A DNA stretch of 64,000 nucleotides from Sphingobacterium zeae (GCF_030818895.1 NZ_JAUTBA010000001.1:2108001-2172000); one strand, 5' to 3'; counted from the stretch's first letter, positions 10,257 to 21,364 are shown. The notes: generated by a model not told the origin, from the letters alone. Program-made: numbers and translations.

Positions 10257-10925
10257 ATGAAATTTTTTATCGATACAGCAAGTCTCAGCGAGATTCGCTT
10301 GGCTCAGAATTTAGGTGTCCTAGATGGTGTAACGACCAATCCTTCGCTGATGGCAAAAGAGGGAATTGCAGGAACGGTTCATGTTCACGCACATTACAAA
10401 GCAATCTGTGATATTGTAGACGGTGATGTAAGTGCTGAAGTGATCTCAACTGATTACAGTTCGATGATTGAAGAGGGTATGCTCCTGGCGGCGCTAGACA
10501 ATAAGATTGTGGTTAAGGTTCCGATGACCGAAGATGGTATTAAAGCGATCAAATATTTTAGTGCCAAGGGAATTAAGACTAACTGTACCTTGGTATTTTC
10601 AGCTGGTCAGGCGCTCTTAGCCGCTAAAGCCGGAGCAAGCTATGTATCGCCTTTTGTGGGCAGGCTGGATGATATATCTGTCGATGGGCTGGCACTGATC
10701 CGCGAGATAAGGACGATATTTGACAATTACGCTTTCCAAACCCAGATTCTTGCAGCTTCGGTACGCCACAGTGCACATATCCTAGGCTGTGCCAAAATAG
10801 GCGCAGATGTAATGACAGGGCCCTTGCAGGCGATCTTTGCATTATTAAAACACCCGTTAACGGATAGTGGACTAGCGCAATTTTTAGCTGATCATAAACG
10901 CGTTGCTGCGCAAAGTAACAATTGA
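10257..10925 (+). CDS. Transaldolase, TalC/fructose-6-phosphate aldolase-like
   Basis: This 222-residue protein is the short TalC/FSA type of transaldolase. It starts MKFFIDTAS, has the [11 protein letters not shown] motif, and carries the Schiff-base lysine Lys87 in [11 protein letters not shown]. Family members transfer dihydroxyacetone units between sugar phosphates in the non-oxidative pentose phosphate pathway, or cleave fructose 6-phosphate. The transketolase genes directly downstream favour the transaldolase role. Placement inside a xylan locus suggests it is induced with the hydrolases to process xylose and arabinose. Its stop lies one base before the next gene's likely start. No signal peptide is present, so it is cytoplasmic. 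Confidence 0.93.
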   Translation: MKFFIDTASLSEIRLAQNLGVLDGVTTNPSLMAKEGIAGTVHVHAHYKAICDIVDGDVSAEVISTDYSSMIEEGMLLAALDNKIVVKVPMTEDGIKAIKYFSAKGIKTNCTLVFSAGQALLAAKAGASYVSPFVGRLDDISVDGLALIREIRTIFDNYAFQTQILAASVRHSAHILGCAKIGADVMTGPLQAIFALLKHPLTDSGLAQFLADHKRVAAQSNN

Positions 10926-10926
10926 G

Positions 10927-11790
10927 ATGGTCATGACAAAACATAGTATACATAATTTAGAAGCTATTGTCAAGCAAGCACGGAGAGATATAATCCGGAT
11001 GGTGCATGGATGCCAGTCAGGACATCCTGGAGGATCGTTGGGTTGTACCGAATTGTTGGTGTGCTTATACTTTGAGTTGATGCAGCGAAACGACCATTTT
11101 GACTTGGACGGCATAGGAGAGGATCTATTTTTCCTTTCCAATGGACATGTATCTCCGGTGTTTTACAGTGTTCTTGCACGGGCAGATTATTTTCCGGTCG
11201 ATGAACTTTCCACCTTCAGAAAACTCAATTCACGCCTTCAGGGACATCCCACGACGCATGAAGGACTTCCTGGTATTCGTGTTGCTTCAGGGTCTTTAGG
11301 ACAGGGGCTTTCTGTCGCTATTGGTGCTGCACAGGCTAAAAAGCTAAACCATGACAATCATCTAGTGTATGTATTGATGGGGGATGGCGAATTACAGGAA
11401 GGCCAAGTATGGGAAGCGGCTATGTATGCCGCCCACAACAAAATGGACAATTTGATTGCCATTGTAGATTACAATGGCGCTCAGATTGATGGCGCTACCA
11501 ATGATGTGCTCTCGCTGGGCGATCTACCGCGAAAATGGATGGCATTTGGTTGGAACGTTATTGAAATTATGCGAGGAAATGATATTGAATCGGTGATTTC
11601 GGGACTTCGAAAAGCTCAAGCTTCAACTGGCGTAGGCATGCCAGTAATGGTGTTGCTACATACGGAAATGGGGAATGGCGTCGACTTTATGATGGGTTCA
11701 CATAAATGGCATGGCATTGCTCCCAGCGATGAGCAACTAAATTTGGCCTTAAATCAGAATGCAGAAACATTGGGGGATTATATCGCCTAA
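10927..11790 (+). CDS. Transketolase, N-terminal (thiamine pyrophosphate-binding) subunit
   Basis: This 287-residue protein starts at the ATG at 10927, one base after the transaldolase stop. An upstream ATG at 10903 would overlap that gene by 23 bp and adds unconserved residues. It carries the transketolase N-terminal domain: SGHPGGSLGCTELL near the start, the thiamine pyrophosphate motif GDGELQEGQVWEAAMYAAH, and DYNGAQIDG. It lacks the pyrimidine-binding and C-terminal domains, which are encoded by the next gene, so this is a two-subunit transketolase. It interconverts pentose, triose, tetrose and hexose phosphates and here probably serves catabolism of xylan-derived pentoses. Confidence 0.93.
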   Translation: MVMTKHSIHNLEAIVKQARRDIIRMVHGCQSGHPGGSLGCTELLVCLYFELMQRNDHFDLDGIGEDLFFLSNGHVSPVFYSVLARADYFPVDELSTFRKLNSRLQGHPTTHEGLPGIRVASGSLGQGLSVAIGAAQAKKLNHDNHLVYVLMGDGELQEGQVWEAAMYAAHNKMDNLIAIVDYNGAQIDGATNDVLSLGDLPRKWMAFGWNVIEIMRGNDIESVISGLRKAQASTGVGMPVMVLLHTEMGNGVDFMMGSHKWHGIAPSDEQLNLALNQNAETLGDYIA

Positions 11791-11817
11791 TACGCAAAGA
11801 TTTTGAAATAGATTAAC

Positions 11818-12777
11818 ATGAAAAAATATACATATACAGAGTCAAAAGACACGCGTTCGGGATTTGGAGCCGGTTTGCTTGAAGCAGGAAAGCAGGACGA
11901 AAATGTGGTCGCACTATGTGCCGACCTGATCGGTTCGCTAAAAATGAACGATTTTATCAAAGCCTTTCCTGAACGCTTTTTTCAGATAGGGATTGCAGAG
12001 GCAAATATGATGGGAATTGCGGCTGGAATTACCATCGGTGGAAAAATACCTTTCACAGGAACGTTTGCTAATTTTTCAACAGGCCGAGTATACGACCAAA
12101 TTCGGCAATCAATTGCTTATTCGGATAAAAATGTAAAAATAGCAGCTTCGCATGCTGGTCTGACGTTGGGTGAAGATGGAGCTACCCATCAGATATTGGA
12201 AGATATCGGATTGATGAAAATGCTTCCTGGAATGACTGTTATCAATCCTTGCGATTACAACCAGACGAAGGCCGCGACATTAGCTGCAGCTAAACATAAG
12301 GGGCCAGTTTACCTGCGATTTGGTCGTCCCGTGGTGCCGGTTTTTACGCCCGAAGATCAGGAATTTGTGATTGGTGAAGCCGTGATGCTGAATCCAGGCA
12401 CCGCAGTGACTATATTGGCGACAGGGCATCTGGTGTGGGAAGCCATCCGTGCGGGCGAAGAGTTGGAAGCTTTGGGTATTGATGCCGAGATTATTAATAT
12501 CCATACCATCAAACCTTTGGATGAACATGCCATACTAAATTCTATTGCTAAAACCGGCTGTGTCGTTACCGCTGAAGAACATAACCGTATCGGTGGACTT
12601 GGCGATAGTGTCGCACAATTGCTGACGAAGAAAATGCCAAGGCCGCAGGAATATGTCGCTGTGAACGATAGCTTCGGTGAATCGGGGCCACCGAGTGCAT
12701 TGATGGACAAATATGGCCTGAATGCAGACGCGATAGTAGCAGCGGCGTTACGGGTACTTAAAAGGAAAGAGGTTTAA
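11818..12777 (+). CDS. Transketolase, C-terminal subunit
   Basis: This 319-residue partner of the preceding gene carries the pyrimidine-binding domain. FFQIGIAEANMMGIAAG holds the conserved Glu that activates thiamine pyrophosphate, and SHAGLTLGEDGATHQ is also present. The C-terminal transketolase domain includes TAEEHNRIGGLGD. The two genes together equal one full transketolase. The gap to the N-terminal subunit is 27 bp and to the next gene 12 bp, so all are one transcript. It is cytoplasmic. Confidence 0.94.
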   Translation: MKKYTYTESKDTRSGFGAGLLEAGKQDENVVALCADLIGSLKMNDFIKAFPERFFQIGIAEANMMGIAAGITIGGKIPFTGTFANFSTGRVYDQIRQSIAYSDKNVKIAASHAGLTLGEDGATHQILEDIGLMKMLPGMTVINPCDYNQTKAATLAAAKHKGPVYLRFGRPVVPVFTPEDQEFVIGEAVMLNPGTAVTILATGHLVWEAIRAGEELEALGIDAEIINIHTIKPLDEHAILNSIAKTGCVVTAEEHNRIGGLGDSVAQLLTKKMPRPQEYVAVNDSFGESGPPSALMDKYGLNADAIVAAALRVLKRKEV

Positions 12778-13623
<846 letters not shown>

Positions 13624-13728
13624 ACACTTTTTAATTAGCAATAAACTAGTACATATTTTGCCGGGCTGGGTTTAACGTGGATAAATCGGTTGTTTAGGTC
13701 GGAAACGGTAAAAATAGGATGGAGAGAA

Positions 13729-16185
13729 ATGATTAAAAACCTTATTTGGAAGCATATTATCACATTCATTGGAATCATAACATTGCATACTACACTTTTG
13801 TTTGCGCAAAAGCGGTCGGCTTTAACCCTATGGTATGATCGGCCGGCGGATGAGCGGATATGGGAGCAGGCCTTACCGCTAGGAAATGGTCGGTTGGGTA
13901 CGATGTTTTATGGAATCCCATCGTGTGAACGCATGCAGCTCAATGAGGAAACTATCTGGGCTGGTAGTCCTTATCGGAACGATAACCCCAAAGGCGGTGG
14001 GGCATTAAAAACTATTCAGGATTATATATTTGACGGGAAGTCAGCTGAAGCTGAAAAGCTTGCAAATCAAACTTTCTTTACAAAGACCCATGGCATGCCT
14101 TATCAAACTGCCGGTAATATTCTGCTGCGATTTCCGGGTCATGATAACTATCAGGACTATTATCGTGAATTGGATATCGAGCACGCTGTAGCGCGTTCTC
14201 ATTATACAGTAGATGGAGTAAAATATACGAGGGAGGTTTTCACTTCCTTTGCTGATGATGTGATCGTAATGCAGATCCGATCGAGCAAGAAAGGGAAGCT
14301 CAACTGCACCTTGGCGTATGAGAATGAGTCGAAGCATACTATTTTTAAGAGCGGTGATCGACTTATTTTAGAAGGGCGAGGTACTGATCATGAGGGGGTT
14401 AAAGGGGAGGTTGTTTATCAGATCCATACCGGAGTAAACCTTAGGGATGGAGAGCTAGTTGTGGATGACGAATCGATTACTATAAAGGATGCGACTTCCA
14501 TCCGTCTTTATATTTCAATGGCGAGTAATTTCAAAAATTATAAACAGTTGGGATCGGATCCCTCCAAGGAGGCCACGGAAAGGTTGCAAAAAGCAATGCG
14601 TAAGGATTATGAGCTTGCTTTTCAGCAGCATAAAACCGCTTACAATAAGCAGTTTAACCTTTTTCAACTGCATTTGGGCAGCGTCAACGACGAACAGCAA
14701 CAGCCTATTTCAACACGAATTGCTAATTTTGCCCATACGCAGGATCCAGCGCTAGTTACCCTATTGGCTCAATTCGGCCGATATTTACTTATCTGTTCTT
14801 CGCAGCCAGGTGGTCAACCTGCTAACTTACAAGGCATCTGGAACCGCTCCATGCAGCCCGCTTGGGACAGTAAATACACGATCAATATCAATACGCAGAT
14901 GAACTATTGGCCTGCGAATGTAACTAACCTTTCAGGAACGCTTCAGCCATTATTTTCCATGATTAAAGAACTCAGCGAAAGTGGAAAAGAAACGGCAAAA
15001 ACGTTGTATAATGCATCTGGTTGGGTAGCTCATCATAATACAGATATTTGGCGTGTGACGAGTCCTATTGATTTTGCGGCAGCTGGAATGTGGCCCAGTG
15101 GGGGGCTGTGGTTGTCGCAACATGTATGGGAGCATTACCTTTTTACGGGAGATCGTTTTTTTTTAAAGCAATATTATCCCACTATGAAGGGCGCTTGTGA
15201 TTTTCTTTTGTCTACACTTATAGTACATCGTGGATATCCAGATCAGCAATGGCTTGTTTTGAGTCCTTCAATTTCGCCCGAACAAGGTCCACTCGCTGCC
15301 GGAGTGACGATGGATAACCAGCTGTGTTATGACATGCTCACGCGTACTGCTTTGGCTGCAGACGTGCTGGGTATCGATTCTAGCTACAGGGATACTTTGC
15401 TAAGTACGGCTCGCCGTATTCCACCGATGCATATCGGTCGATATAACCAGCTACAAGAATGGATGGAAGATGTGGATGATCCGCAAAATCAACATCGGCA
15501 TATTTCACACCTATATGGATTATTTCCAGGGAGCCAAATTTCACCTTTTGGCACACCTGAATTGTTTGAAGCAGCCCGTAATTCATTGATTTATCGCGGG
15601 GATTTCGCAACAGGATGGTCGATCGGCTGGAAAATAAACTTATGGGCCCGCCTTTTGGATGGAAACCATGCGTACGAAATTATAAAAAATATGCTAACGC
15701 TTTCTGATGAAAAGCATCTAGAGGGACGTACCTATCCTAATCTTTTTACAGCACATCCTCCATTTCAGATAGATGGTAATTTTGGGCTAACAGCAGGTGT
15801 GGCAGAAATGCTGGTCCAAAGTCACGATGGTGCTGTGCATCTCCTGCCAGCGATTCCCGATCGATGGAGCGACGGGTGGGTAAAAGGCATAAAGGCACGT
15901 GGAGGATTTGAAATTGAAATGCAGTGGAAAAAAGGAAAGATAAAGGAAGTCAGGGTATTTTCTGCTTTAGGTGGCATGTTGCGGCTTCGTACAGCTTCGG
16001 CATTGGAAGGGTCTGGAATTCAACTCGCAAAAGATTATCTGAACAATGCTCTTCTCACTTCAATACGAACACCAAAACCTATTCAGTCAGCTGAATCACA
16101 TCTGAAAGGAATTAAATTACCACACTATTACGAATACGACGTGCTGACCGTACCCGGGAAATACTACACTTTAACGGCTTATTGA
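13729..16185 (+). CDS. GH95 family enzyme (alpha-L-fucosidase / alpha-L-galactosidase)
   Basis: The ATG at 13729 follows a purine-rich GGAGAGAA and opens a signal peptide ending near LLFAQ, giving 818 residues. A TTG at 13690 would add 13 residues before the signal and is rejected. Family GH95 features are clear: LWYDRPADERIWEQALPLGNGRLG near the N-terminus (beta-sandwich domain), NLQGIWNRSMQPAWDSKY and the INTQMNYWPAN motif of the (alpha/alpha)6 barrel, and DGNFGLTAGVAEML. GH95 enzymes remove terminal alpha-1,2-L-fucose or, in complex-xylan loci, alpha-L-galactose. The xylan context here makes the L-galactosidase activity at least as likely as fucosidase. Confidence 0.92.
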   Translation: MIKNLIWKHIITFIGIITLHTTLLFAQKRSALTLWYDRPADERIWEQALPLGNGRLGTMFYGIPSCERMQLNEETIWAGSPYRNDNPKGGGALKTIQDYIFDGKSAEAEKLANQTFFTKTHGMPYQTAGNILLRFPGHDNYQDYYRELDIEHAVARSHYTVDGVKYTREVFTSFADDVIVMQIRSSKKGKLNCTLAYENESKHTIFKSGDRLILEGRGTDHEGVKGEVVYQIHTGVNLRDGELVVDDESITIKDATSIRLYISMASNFKNYKQLGSDPSKEATERLQKAMRKDYELAFQQHKTAYNKQFNLFQLHLGSVNDEQQQPISTRIANFAHTQDPALVTLLAQFGRYLLICSSQPGGQPANLQGIWNRSMQPAWDSKYTININTQMNYWPANVTNLSGTLQPLFSMIKELSESGKETAKTLYNASGWVAHHNTDIWRVTSPIDFAAAGMWPSGGLWLSQHVWEHYLFTGDRFFLKQYYPTMKGACDFLLSTLIVHRGYPDQQWLVLSPSISPEQGPLAAGVTMDNQLCYDMLTRTALAADVLGIDSSYRDTLLSTARRIPPMHIGRYNQLQEWMEDVDDPQNQHRHISHLYGLFPGSQISPFGTPELFEAARNSLIYRGDFATGWSIGWKINLWARLLDGNHAYEIIKNMLTLSDEKHLEGRTYPNLFTAHPPFQIDGNFGLTAGVAEMLVQSHDGAVHLLPAIPDRWSDGWVKGIKARGGFEIEMQWKKGKIKEVRVFSALGGMLRLRTASALEGSGIQLAKDYLNNALLTSIRTPKPIQSAESHLKGIKLPHYYEYDVLTVPGKYYTLTAY

Positions 16186-16212
16186 ATTAACGTGAACATT
16201 TAATCATTTATT

Positions 16213-17769
16213 ATGTTAAGAAAGAAAATTAGTGCTTTTGTCTGCTGCTTTATGATCCTGTTTTTGGATTCATTAGCGCAGCAAGCCCGTAATCCAATCA
16301 TCTTTGCCGATGTACCCGATATGTCCATGATACGCGTTGGTGATACCTATTACATGAGCAGTACCACCATGCACATGAGCCCCGGGGTTCCGATAATGAA
16401 ATCCAAAGATCTCGTCAATTGGACTTTGGTTAATTATGTATATGATCGCCTTGCAGATCAAGATGAGCTCAATTTGTCGAATCAGAAGAATGCGTATGGG
16501 CACGGTTCCTGGGCAAGCAGTTTACGCTTTCATGATGGACAATACTATGTAAGTACATTTTCTTCCAATACAGGTAAAACACATGTCTATCGCACGGCAG
16601 ATATTGAGGAAGGAAATTGGGTTTCTACCGAGTTTAGTCCAATGATGCATGATCATAGTTTATTCTTTGATCAAGGAAAAAATTATATGATCTGGGGTAG
16701 CGGACGGATCCATATTGCCGAATTGTCGCCCGACTTTTCAGGCATTAAAGCTGGGACAGAACGCGTGTTAATAGATGACGCTTCTTTACCTGCTAAGCCA
16801 AAAGGAGGTAAAGTGGGGCTGCCTGCTGAAGGGTCCCAAATGTTTAAGATCAATGGCTTTTATTACCTTTTTAATATTTCATGGCCCGCTGGAGGAATGC
16901 GCACGGTGATTGTCCATCGGGCAAGTCAACTGGAAGGTCCTTATGAAGGGAAAGTGGTTTTGCAGGATCAAGGTGTGGCCCAAGGGGGGCTGATTGATAT
17001 GCCCGACGGCAAATGGTATGCATATTTGTTTCAGGATTATGGCGCTGTAGGACGTATTCCATTTTTGGTTCCTGTCACATGGGAAGATGGATGGCCCGCG
17101 CTCGGTATCGGCGGAAAAGTGCCGGCTACCTTAAATCTTCCTGCAAATAAAAGTTTAATTCCCGGAATCGTTAACTCCGATGATTTTGACCGGAAAACTG
17201 GAGATGAGGCTCTTCCTCCGGTGTGGCAGTGGAACCATAATCCAAACAATAATCTATGGTCTGTAACAGCGCGAGTAGGCTTTTTGAGAATGCATACTTG
17301 CGATCTTACCGATGATTTTCTCTCGGCCAAAAACACCCTTACCCAGCGTACCATCGGGCCGACTTGCAGTGCCGCTATTGCTATAGAGGTTGCTAACATG
17401 AAAGATGGTGATTTTGCAGGCCTATCGCTTTTGCAAAAAAATTATGGGTTAGTTGGTGTCCGTATGGAAGGAAATACAAAATCATTGGTGATGATCAATG
17501 CTACGACAGGTGTACCGCAAGAGGTGGCCAAGGTTGGCCTTAAACAGCAGCGCATCTATCTTAAAGCAAGCTGTGACTTTACAAACAAAAGAGATCTCGC
17601 TCAATTTTTTTATAGTACCGATGGGCGCAATTGGAACAGGATAGGTAATGAGTTAAAAATGAGTTATACCATTCCTCATTTTATGGGCTATCGGTTCGGA
17701 CTATTCAACTATGCAGCTAAAGCCGCTGGTGGTTATGTAGATTTTGATTATTTCCATTTGACAAATTAA
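16213..17769 (+). CDS. Secreted GH43 enzyme with C-terminal beta-sandwich (arabinofuranosidase/xylosidase type)
   Basis: This 518-residue exported enzyme has a signal peptide ending near DSLAQQ. It has a five-bladed GH43 propeller (about residues 25-315) and a C-terminal DUF1349/GH43_C2-like concanavalin-type domain (about 325-518). All three GH43 catalytic residues are visible: base Asp36 in VPDMSMI, pKa modulator Asp147 in MMHDHSLF, and acid Glu206 in LPAEGSQMF. The layout resembles GH43_12-type arabinoxylan enzymes that remove arabinose or xylose side chains. It starts 27 bp after GH95 and its stop is 6 bp before the next GH43, so it belongs to the same operon. Exact subfamily is not certain. 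Confidence 0.9.
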   Translation: MLRKKISAFVCCFMILFLDSLAQQARNPIIFADVPDMSMIRVGDTYYMSSTTMHMSPGVPIMKSKDLVNWTLVNYVYDRLADQDELNLSNQKNAYGHGSWASSLRFHDGQYYVSTFSSNTGKTHVYRTADIEEGNWVSTEFSPMMHDHSLFFDQGKNYMIWGSGRIHIAELSPDFSGIKAGTERVLIDDASLPAKPKGGKVGLPAEGSQMFKINGFYYLFNISWPAGGMRTVIVHRASQLEGPYEGKVVLQDQGVAQGGLIDMPDGKWYAYLFQDYGAVGRIPFLVPVTWEDGWPALGIGGKVPATLNLPANKSLIPGIVNSDDFDRKTGDEALPPVWQWNHNPNNNLWSVTARVGFLRMHTCDLTDDFLSAKNTLTQRTIGPTCSAAIAIEVANMKDGDFAGLSLLQKNYGLVGVRMEGNTKSLVMINATTGVPQEVAKVGLKQQRIYLKASCDFTNKRDLAQFFYSTDGRNWNRIGNELKMSYTIPHFMGYRFGLFNYAAKAAGGYVDFDYFHLTN

Positions 17770-17775
17770 GATGAT

Positions 17776-19152
17776 ATGATGAAACGTTTTTTTATACAAT
17801 CCCAATTCGGATTTTTGCTCCTATTCTTCGTTATGGTGGGTAAATTAAGGGCACAAAACCCCATTGTGCAGACTGCTTATACTGCGGATCCAGCCCCTTT
17901 GGTGTATAACAACCGACTCTATCTGTATACTACACAGGATGAAGAAGAATCCACCTGGTTTAACATGAACAATTGGCGTGTGTATTCAACCGATGATATG
18001 GTGAATTGGACCGATCACGGTGCGATTCTTTCTTATACAGATTTTGAATGGGCAAAAGGTGATGCTTGGGCGGCTCAATGTGTTGAAAAAAATGGTAAAT
18101 TTTATCTTTATGTACCTGTTATTTCCAAAGTGAACAATCGAGGTGCGATCGGCGTCGCTGTCGGAGATAGCCCATTGGGACCATTTTATGATCCTTTGGG
18201 AAAACCATTATTGCAAACTGAATGGGGAGATATCGATCCTACTGTGTTTATTGATGATGACGGCCAAGCTCATATGTATTGGGGTAACCCCCAGCTGAAA
18301 TATGTTAAGCTAAATGAAGATATGATCTCCTATAAAGGTGATATTGTTGAGGTTCCGATGACTGCAGCATCGTTCGGAAAGAGGGAGGGAGATCCGAAGC
18401 GACCTACGACCTATGAGGAAGGGCCTTGGTTATATAAAAGAAATAGTTTGTATTATCTTTTTTGGCCGGGAGGTCCTTTGCCAGAATTTATTGGTTATTC
18501 CACAAGCGATAAAGCCGAGGGACCTTGGAAGTACGGGGGTATAATCATGCCTGCGGAAGGAAAAGCATTCACAAATCATCCTGGCATTGTCGATTTTAAA
18601 GGAAAAACCTATTTCTTTTACCATAATGGGGCCTTACCTGGAGGGGGGGGCTTTACGCGATCTGTCGCTGTTCAAGAACTGAATTTTAATCCAGACGGCA
18701 GTATCGATCCAATGAAAATGACGACTGGAATTACTCATGCGACCGGCAAAGTGAATCCCTATGAACTTCATCAGGCTGAAACGATCGCTTGGTCCGAACA
18801 CGTTAAATCCTACCAAAATAAAAAGGTGGGTGTTTTTATAAAGGCAAAAAAAGATGGAGCTTTCACCTGTGTGAAGAATGTTGACTTTGGCGCGGAGGGA
18901 GCGCGTAATTTTTTTGCACGGGTAGGAACTACTCATAATGGAGGTATCCGTATGGAAGTACGCTCGGGAGCGCTTGATGGAGCGTTGTTAGCTACGATAC
19001 AGGTGCCCATGACGGGGGGAGATGACAGATGGACTACAGTTGAGACTGCACTGTCGGATAAAGTATCGGGACTACACGATCTATATTTTGTTTTTAAAGG
19101 TAAGGCACCATCAAATATCCTGTTTTTCGATTGCTGGAAATTTGGGAGGTAA
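17776..19152 (+). CDS. Secreted GH43 with C-terminal CBM6-like domain (arabinoxylan arabinofuranohydrolase type)
   Basis: This 458-residue enzyme has a signal peptide ending near GKLRAQ. The GH43 propeller covers about residues 30-320, with base Asp38 in TADPAPLVY, pKa modulator Asp154 in [10 protein letters not shown] and acid Glu215 in YEEGPWLY. The last 130 residues (from about 325) look like a CBM6-type beta-sandwich: [26 protein letters not shown] and [11 protein letters not shown]. This architecture is common in arabinoxylan arabinofuranohydrolases and xylosidases of Bacteroidota. It probably trims side chains in the periplasm alongside the GH43 just upstream. Confidence 0.9.
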   Translation: MMKRFFIQSQFGFLLLFFVMVGKLRAQNPIVQTAYTADPAPLVYNNRLYLYTTQDEEESTWFNMNNWRVYSTDDMVNWTDHGAILSYTDFEWAKGDAWAAQCVEKNGKFYLYVPVISKVNNRGAIGVAVGDSPLGPFYDPLGKPLLQTEWGDIDPTVFIDDDGQAHMYWGNPQLKYVKLNEDMISYKGDIVEVPMTAASFGKREGDPKRPTTYEEGPWLYKRNSLYYLFWPGGPLPEFIGYSTSDKAEGPWKYGGIIMPAEGKAFTNHPGIVDFKGKTYFFYHNGALPGGGGFTRSVAVQELNFNPDGSIDPMKMTTGITHATGKVNPYELHQAETIAWSEHVKSYQNKKVGVFIKAKKDGAFTCVKNVDFGAEGARNFFARVGTTHNGGIRMEVRSGALDGALLATIQVPMTGGDDRWTTVETALSDKVSGLHDLYFVFKGKAPSNILFFDCWKFGR

Positions 19153-19249
19153 GATAGTAACTTGACGCAAAGTAATTTGAGCCAATAGAAAAAATGCAAC
19201 AGCATATAAGATAACTCAGCAATTTAAGAAAAATTAATTTACTCAATTT

Positions 19250-21364
19250 ATGAAGGGACTAAATATTGTCTTAAAAAAACGGACAATGGTATTTTTATTA
19301 TCCGTTACAGGAATTTTATCAGCAGCAACAGCACTTGGGCAGCAGCAAAACCACCTCAACGATCCTAGTAAGGGGTTTGTGCACCAGTCTATAGGAAATC
19401 CTTATCTACCGCTATGGGAGCATCTCCCGGATGGCGAACCCCGTGTTTTCGAAGATCCTGACCAGCCTGGGAAATATCGTGCTTACATCATTGGTTCCCA
19501 TGACTTACGTTTTAGCAGTTATTGTGGGCCTGACATTAGAATGTGGTCAGCTCCTATTGAGAATTTGAGCAGCTGGCGGGACGAGGGAGCTATTTTTACA
19601 TACGCGATCGATGGTAAATGGGATGTGATGTACGCGCCAGATCTTGTAGAGGTTAAGCGAAAAGATGGAAAAAAGGATTATTACTTGTTTCCCCATAGCA
19701 GGGGTGAGGGCCGTGAAGCAATGGTTGTTAAAGGCGATAGGCCTAATGGCCCCTTTAAACCTATCAATCTGACTGAAGACGGCAAGCGTACTCTGCCTGG
19801 AAGTATCTTAGGATTTGATCCTGCCATTTATATCGAATACGTTACGGACCCTCAAGATCCTGATTTTGAGATTGGATTCCGAGCATATGGTTTTTGGGGA
19901 TTCCAACGATCGATGGCTGCACAATTGGATCAGAAAACAATGTATTCGTTGAGGCCTGGCACGAAGGTGATTAATTATTTATTGCCAGCAAGTGCGCGAT
20001 ATGGCGAATTACGCGATCCAAAAGGAACATCCTATCCTAATATTTTCGAAGGTGAGGATTTGGGAACCTTTAATTTTTTTGAAGCATCATCCATTCGTAA
20101 AGTGGGAAACAAGTATGTTTCGGTATATAGTGGTTACTCCGGCCCGGAATATGGTGTAGGAAGTTCAAATTCAACTTTGCGTTATGCGGTAGCAGACTCA
20201 CCATTAGGACCATGGAAGAGTGGTGGCGTTTTAGTCGATTCACGTGCTCCAGTGTTAAACAAGGATGGATCTGCTATTGAAACGAGTAATGCAGGTCATA
20301 ACACACATGGTAGTATCGAACTGATCAATGGACAATGGTATGTATTTTACCATAGACCACCACGCGGATTTGGCTTTGCACGTCAGGCGGTGGTTGAACC
20401 TATCAAAGTCTCTTGGGATGAGAAAAGTGTCAAAGATGGCGGAATGGTGTCCTTAAGAGCGTTCGACCCTTTTCAAGAAAATTTGACTATTAAAGATAAA
20501 CAGGGCAAAGAGTATAAAGGTGCAGAGGTGACATCGGAAGGATTTCATTTTTATGGATTAAATCCCTATCAGTATTATTCGGCGGGATATGCTTGCTACC
20601 TTTCTGATATCAGTTTGCAACAGGATTCATGGGATGTATGGGATAATCATATGCCGGTGACAAATATGAAAAACGGAAATATTGCAGGTTTTAAATATTT
20701 CGGATTTGGAGGTTTAGATCAGGATAAGTTTGGATTGAAAGCTTTTGAGGGAACCAAAATTGGAAATCAAACTGCTTTCAATGTGTTTATTACACCAAAA
20801 ACAAAAGCTGCATTTAAGGTCAACGTATGGTTAGATGGCCCTTGGGATAACGAAACCTGGAAAGGTAAACGAATTGCCCAAATTTCTGTTCCGGCGAATT
20901 CTGCTGCTGAAGTCAAGCAATTCACGGTCGACGTCTCCAAATTTGTAGATCAATTGGACGGTAAACACGCGTTATTTTTGGTTGCTGAGGGTGAGGAAGG
21001 AAAGCCGCTTTTCGATTTTATAGGCCTCGGATTTAGTTCAAAAGATAAAAAAATTGAACGTCCAATACCACCTTCGGTCACCATTACAGTAAATGGGACC
21101 AAACTAGCTTTGCCATCCATTCCTGTACGATCTACGGATCAGAACGGTATTATCGGTTATCATGTTTATGAAGTTTCCTTTCCCATGGAAGCAAAGAGTA
21201 AAAACAAGCCTCTGGTAAAAGCGACTGCTGATAATCCTGAAGTTAAGATTATAGTAAATCAAGCTACTTCGCCGACAGGTTACGCTCAAGTTGATTGCCT
21301 TTATAGGGGGCAAACAAAAAGCTATGTGGTAAAATATACTAAAGAATTAAACGATAAAAACTAA
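19250..21364 (+). CDS. Multidomain exported GH43-fold protein
   Basis: This 704-residue exported protein has a signal peptide ending near ALGQQ. Its first half is a GH43-type propeller that opens with LPDGEPRVFEDPD, as in the DGEPHVF subgroup of GH43. Candidate catalytic residues are Asp61 (base), Asp190 in LGFDPAIYIEY and Glu278 in FNFFEASSIRK. A beta-sandwich follows (about 440-640), containing FKVNVWLDGPWDNE and FLVAEGEEG, which resembles a carbohydrate-binding module. The last 60-70 residues form another small beta-rich region. It is about twice the length of a single-domain GH43. The exact subfamily and substrate are unclear, but the operon implies action on xylan side chains. A strong terminator follows. 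Confidence 0.8.
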   Translation: MKGLNIVLKKRTMVFLLSVTGILSAATALGQQQNHLNDPSKGFVHQSIGNPYLPLWEHLPDGEPRVFEDPDQPGKYRAYIIGSHDLRFSSYCGPDIRMWSAPIENLSSWRDEGAIFTYAIDGKWDVMYAPDLVEVKRKDGKKDYYLFPHSRGEGREAMVVKGDRPNGPFKPINLTEDGKRTLPGSILGFDPAIYIEYVTDPQDPDFEIGFRAYGFWGFQRSMAAQLDQKTMYSLRPGTKVINYLLPASARYGELRDPKGTSYPNIFEGEDLGTFNFFEASSIRKVGNKYVSVYSGYSGPEYGVGSSNSTLRYAVADSPLGPWKSGGVLVDSRAPVLNKDGSAIETSNAGHNTHGSIELINGQWYVFYHRPPRGFGFARQAVVEPIKVSWDEKSVKDGGMVSLRAFDPFQENLTIKDKQGKEYKGAEVTSEGFHFYGLNPYQYYSAGYACYLSDISLQQDSWDVWDNHMPVTNMKNGNIAGFKYFGFGGLDQDKFGLKAFEGTKIGNQTAFNVFITPKTKAAFKVNVWLDGPWDNETWKGKRIAQISVPANSAAEVKQFTVDVSKFVDQLDGKHALFLVAEGEEGKPLFDFIGLGFSSKDKKIERPIPPSVTITVNGTKLALPSIPVRSTDQNGIIGYHVYEVSFPMEAKSKNKPLVKATADNPEVKIIVNQATSPTGYAQVDCLYRGQTKSYVVKYTKELNDKN

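Noticed and set aside
12357..12710. Minus-strand ORF of 117 codons inside the transketolase C-terminal gene
   Set aside because: It is fully antisense to a conserved enzyme, with no recognisable motif or leader.
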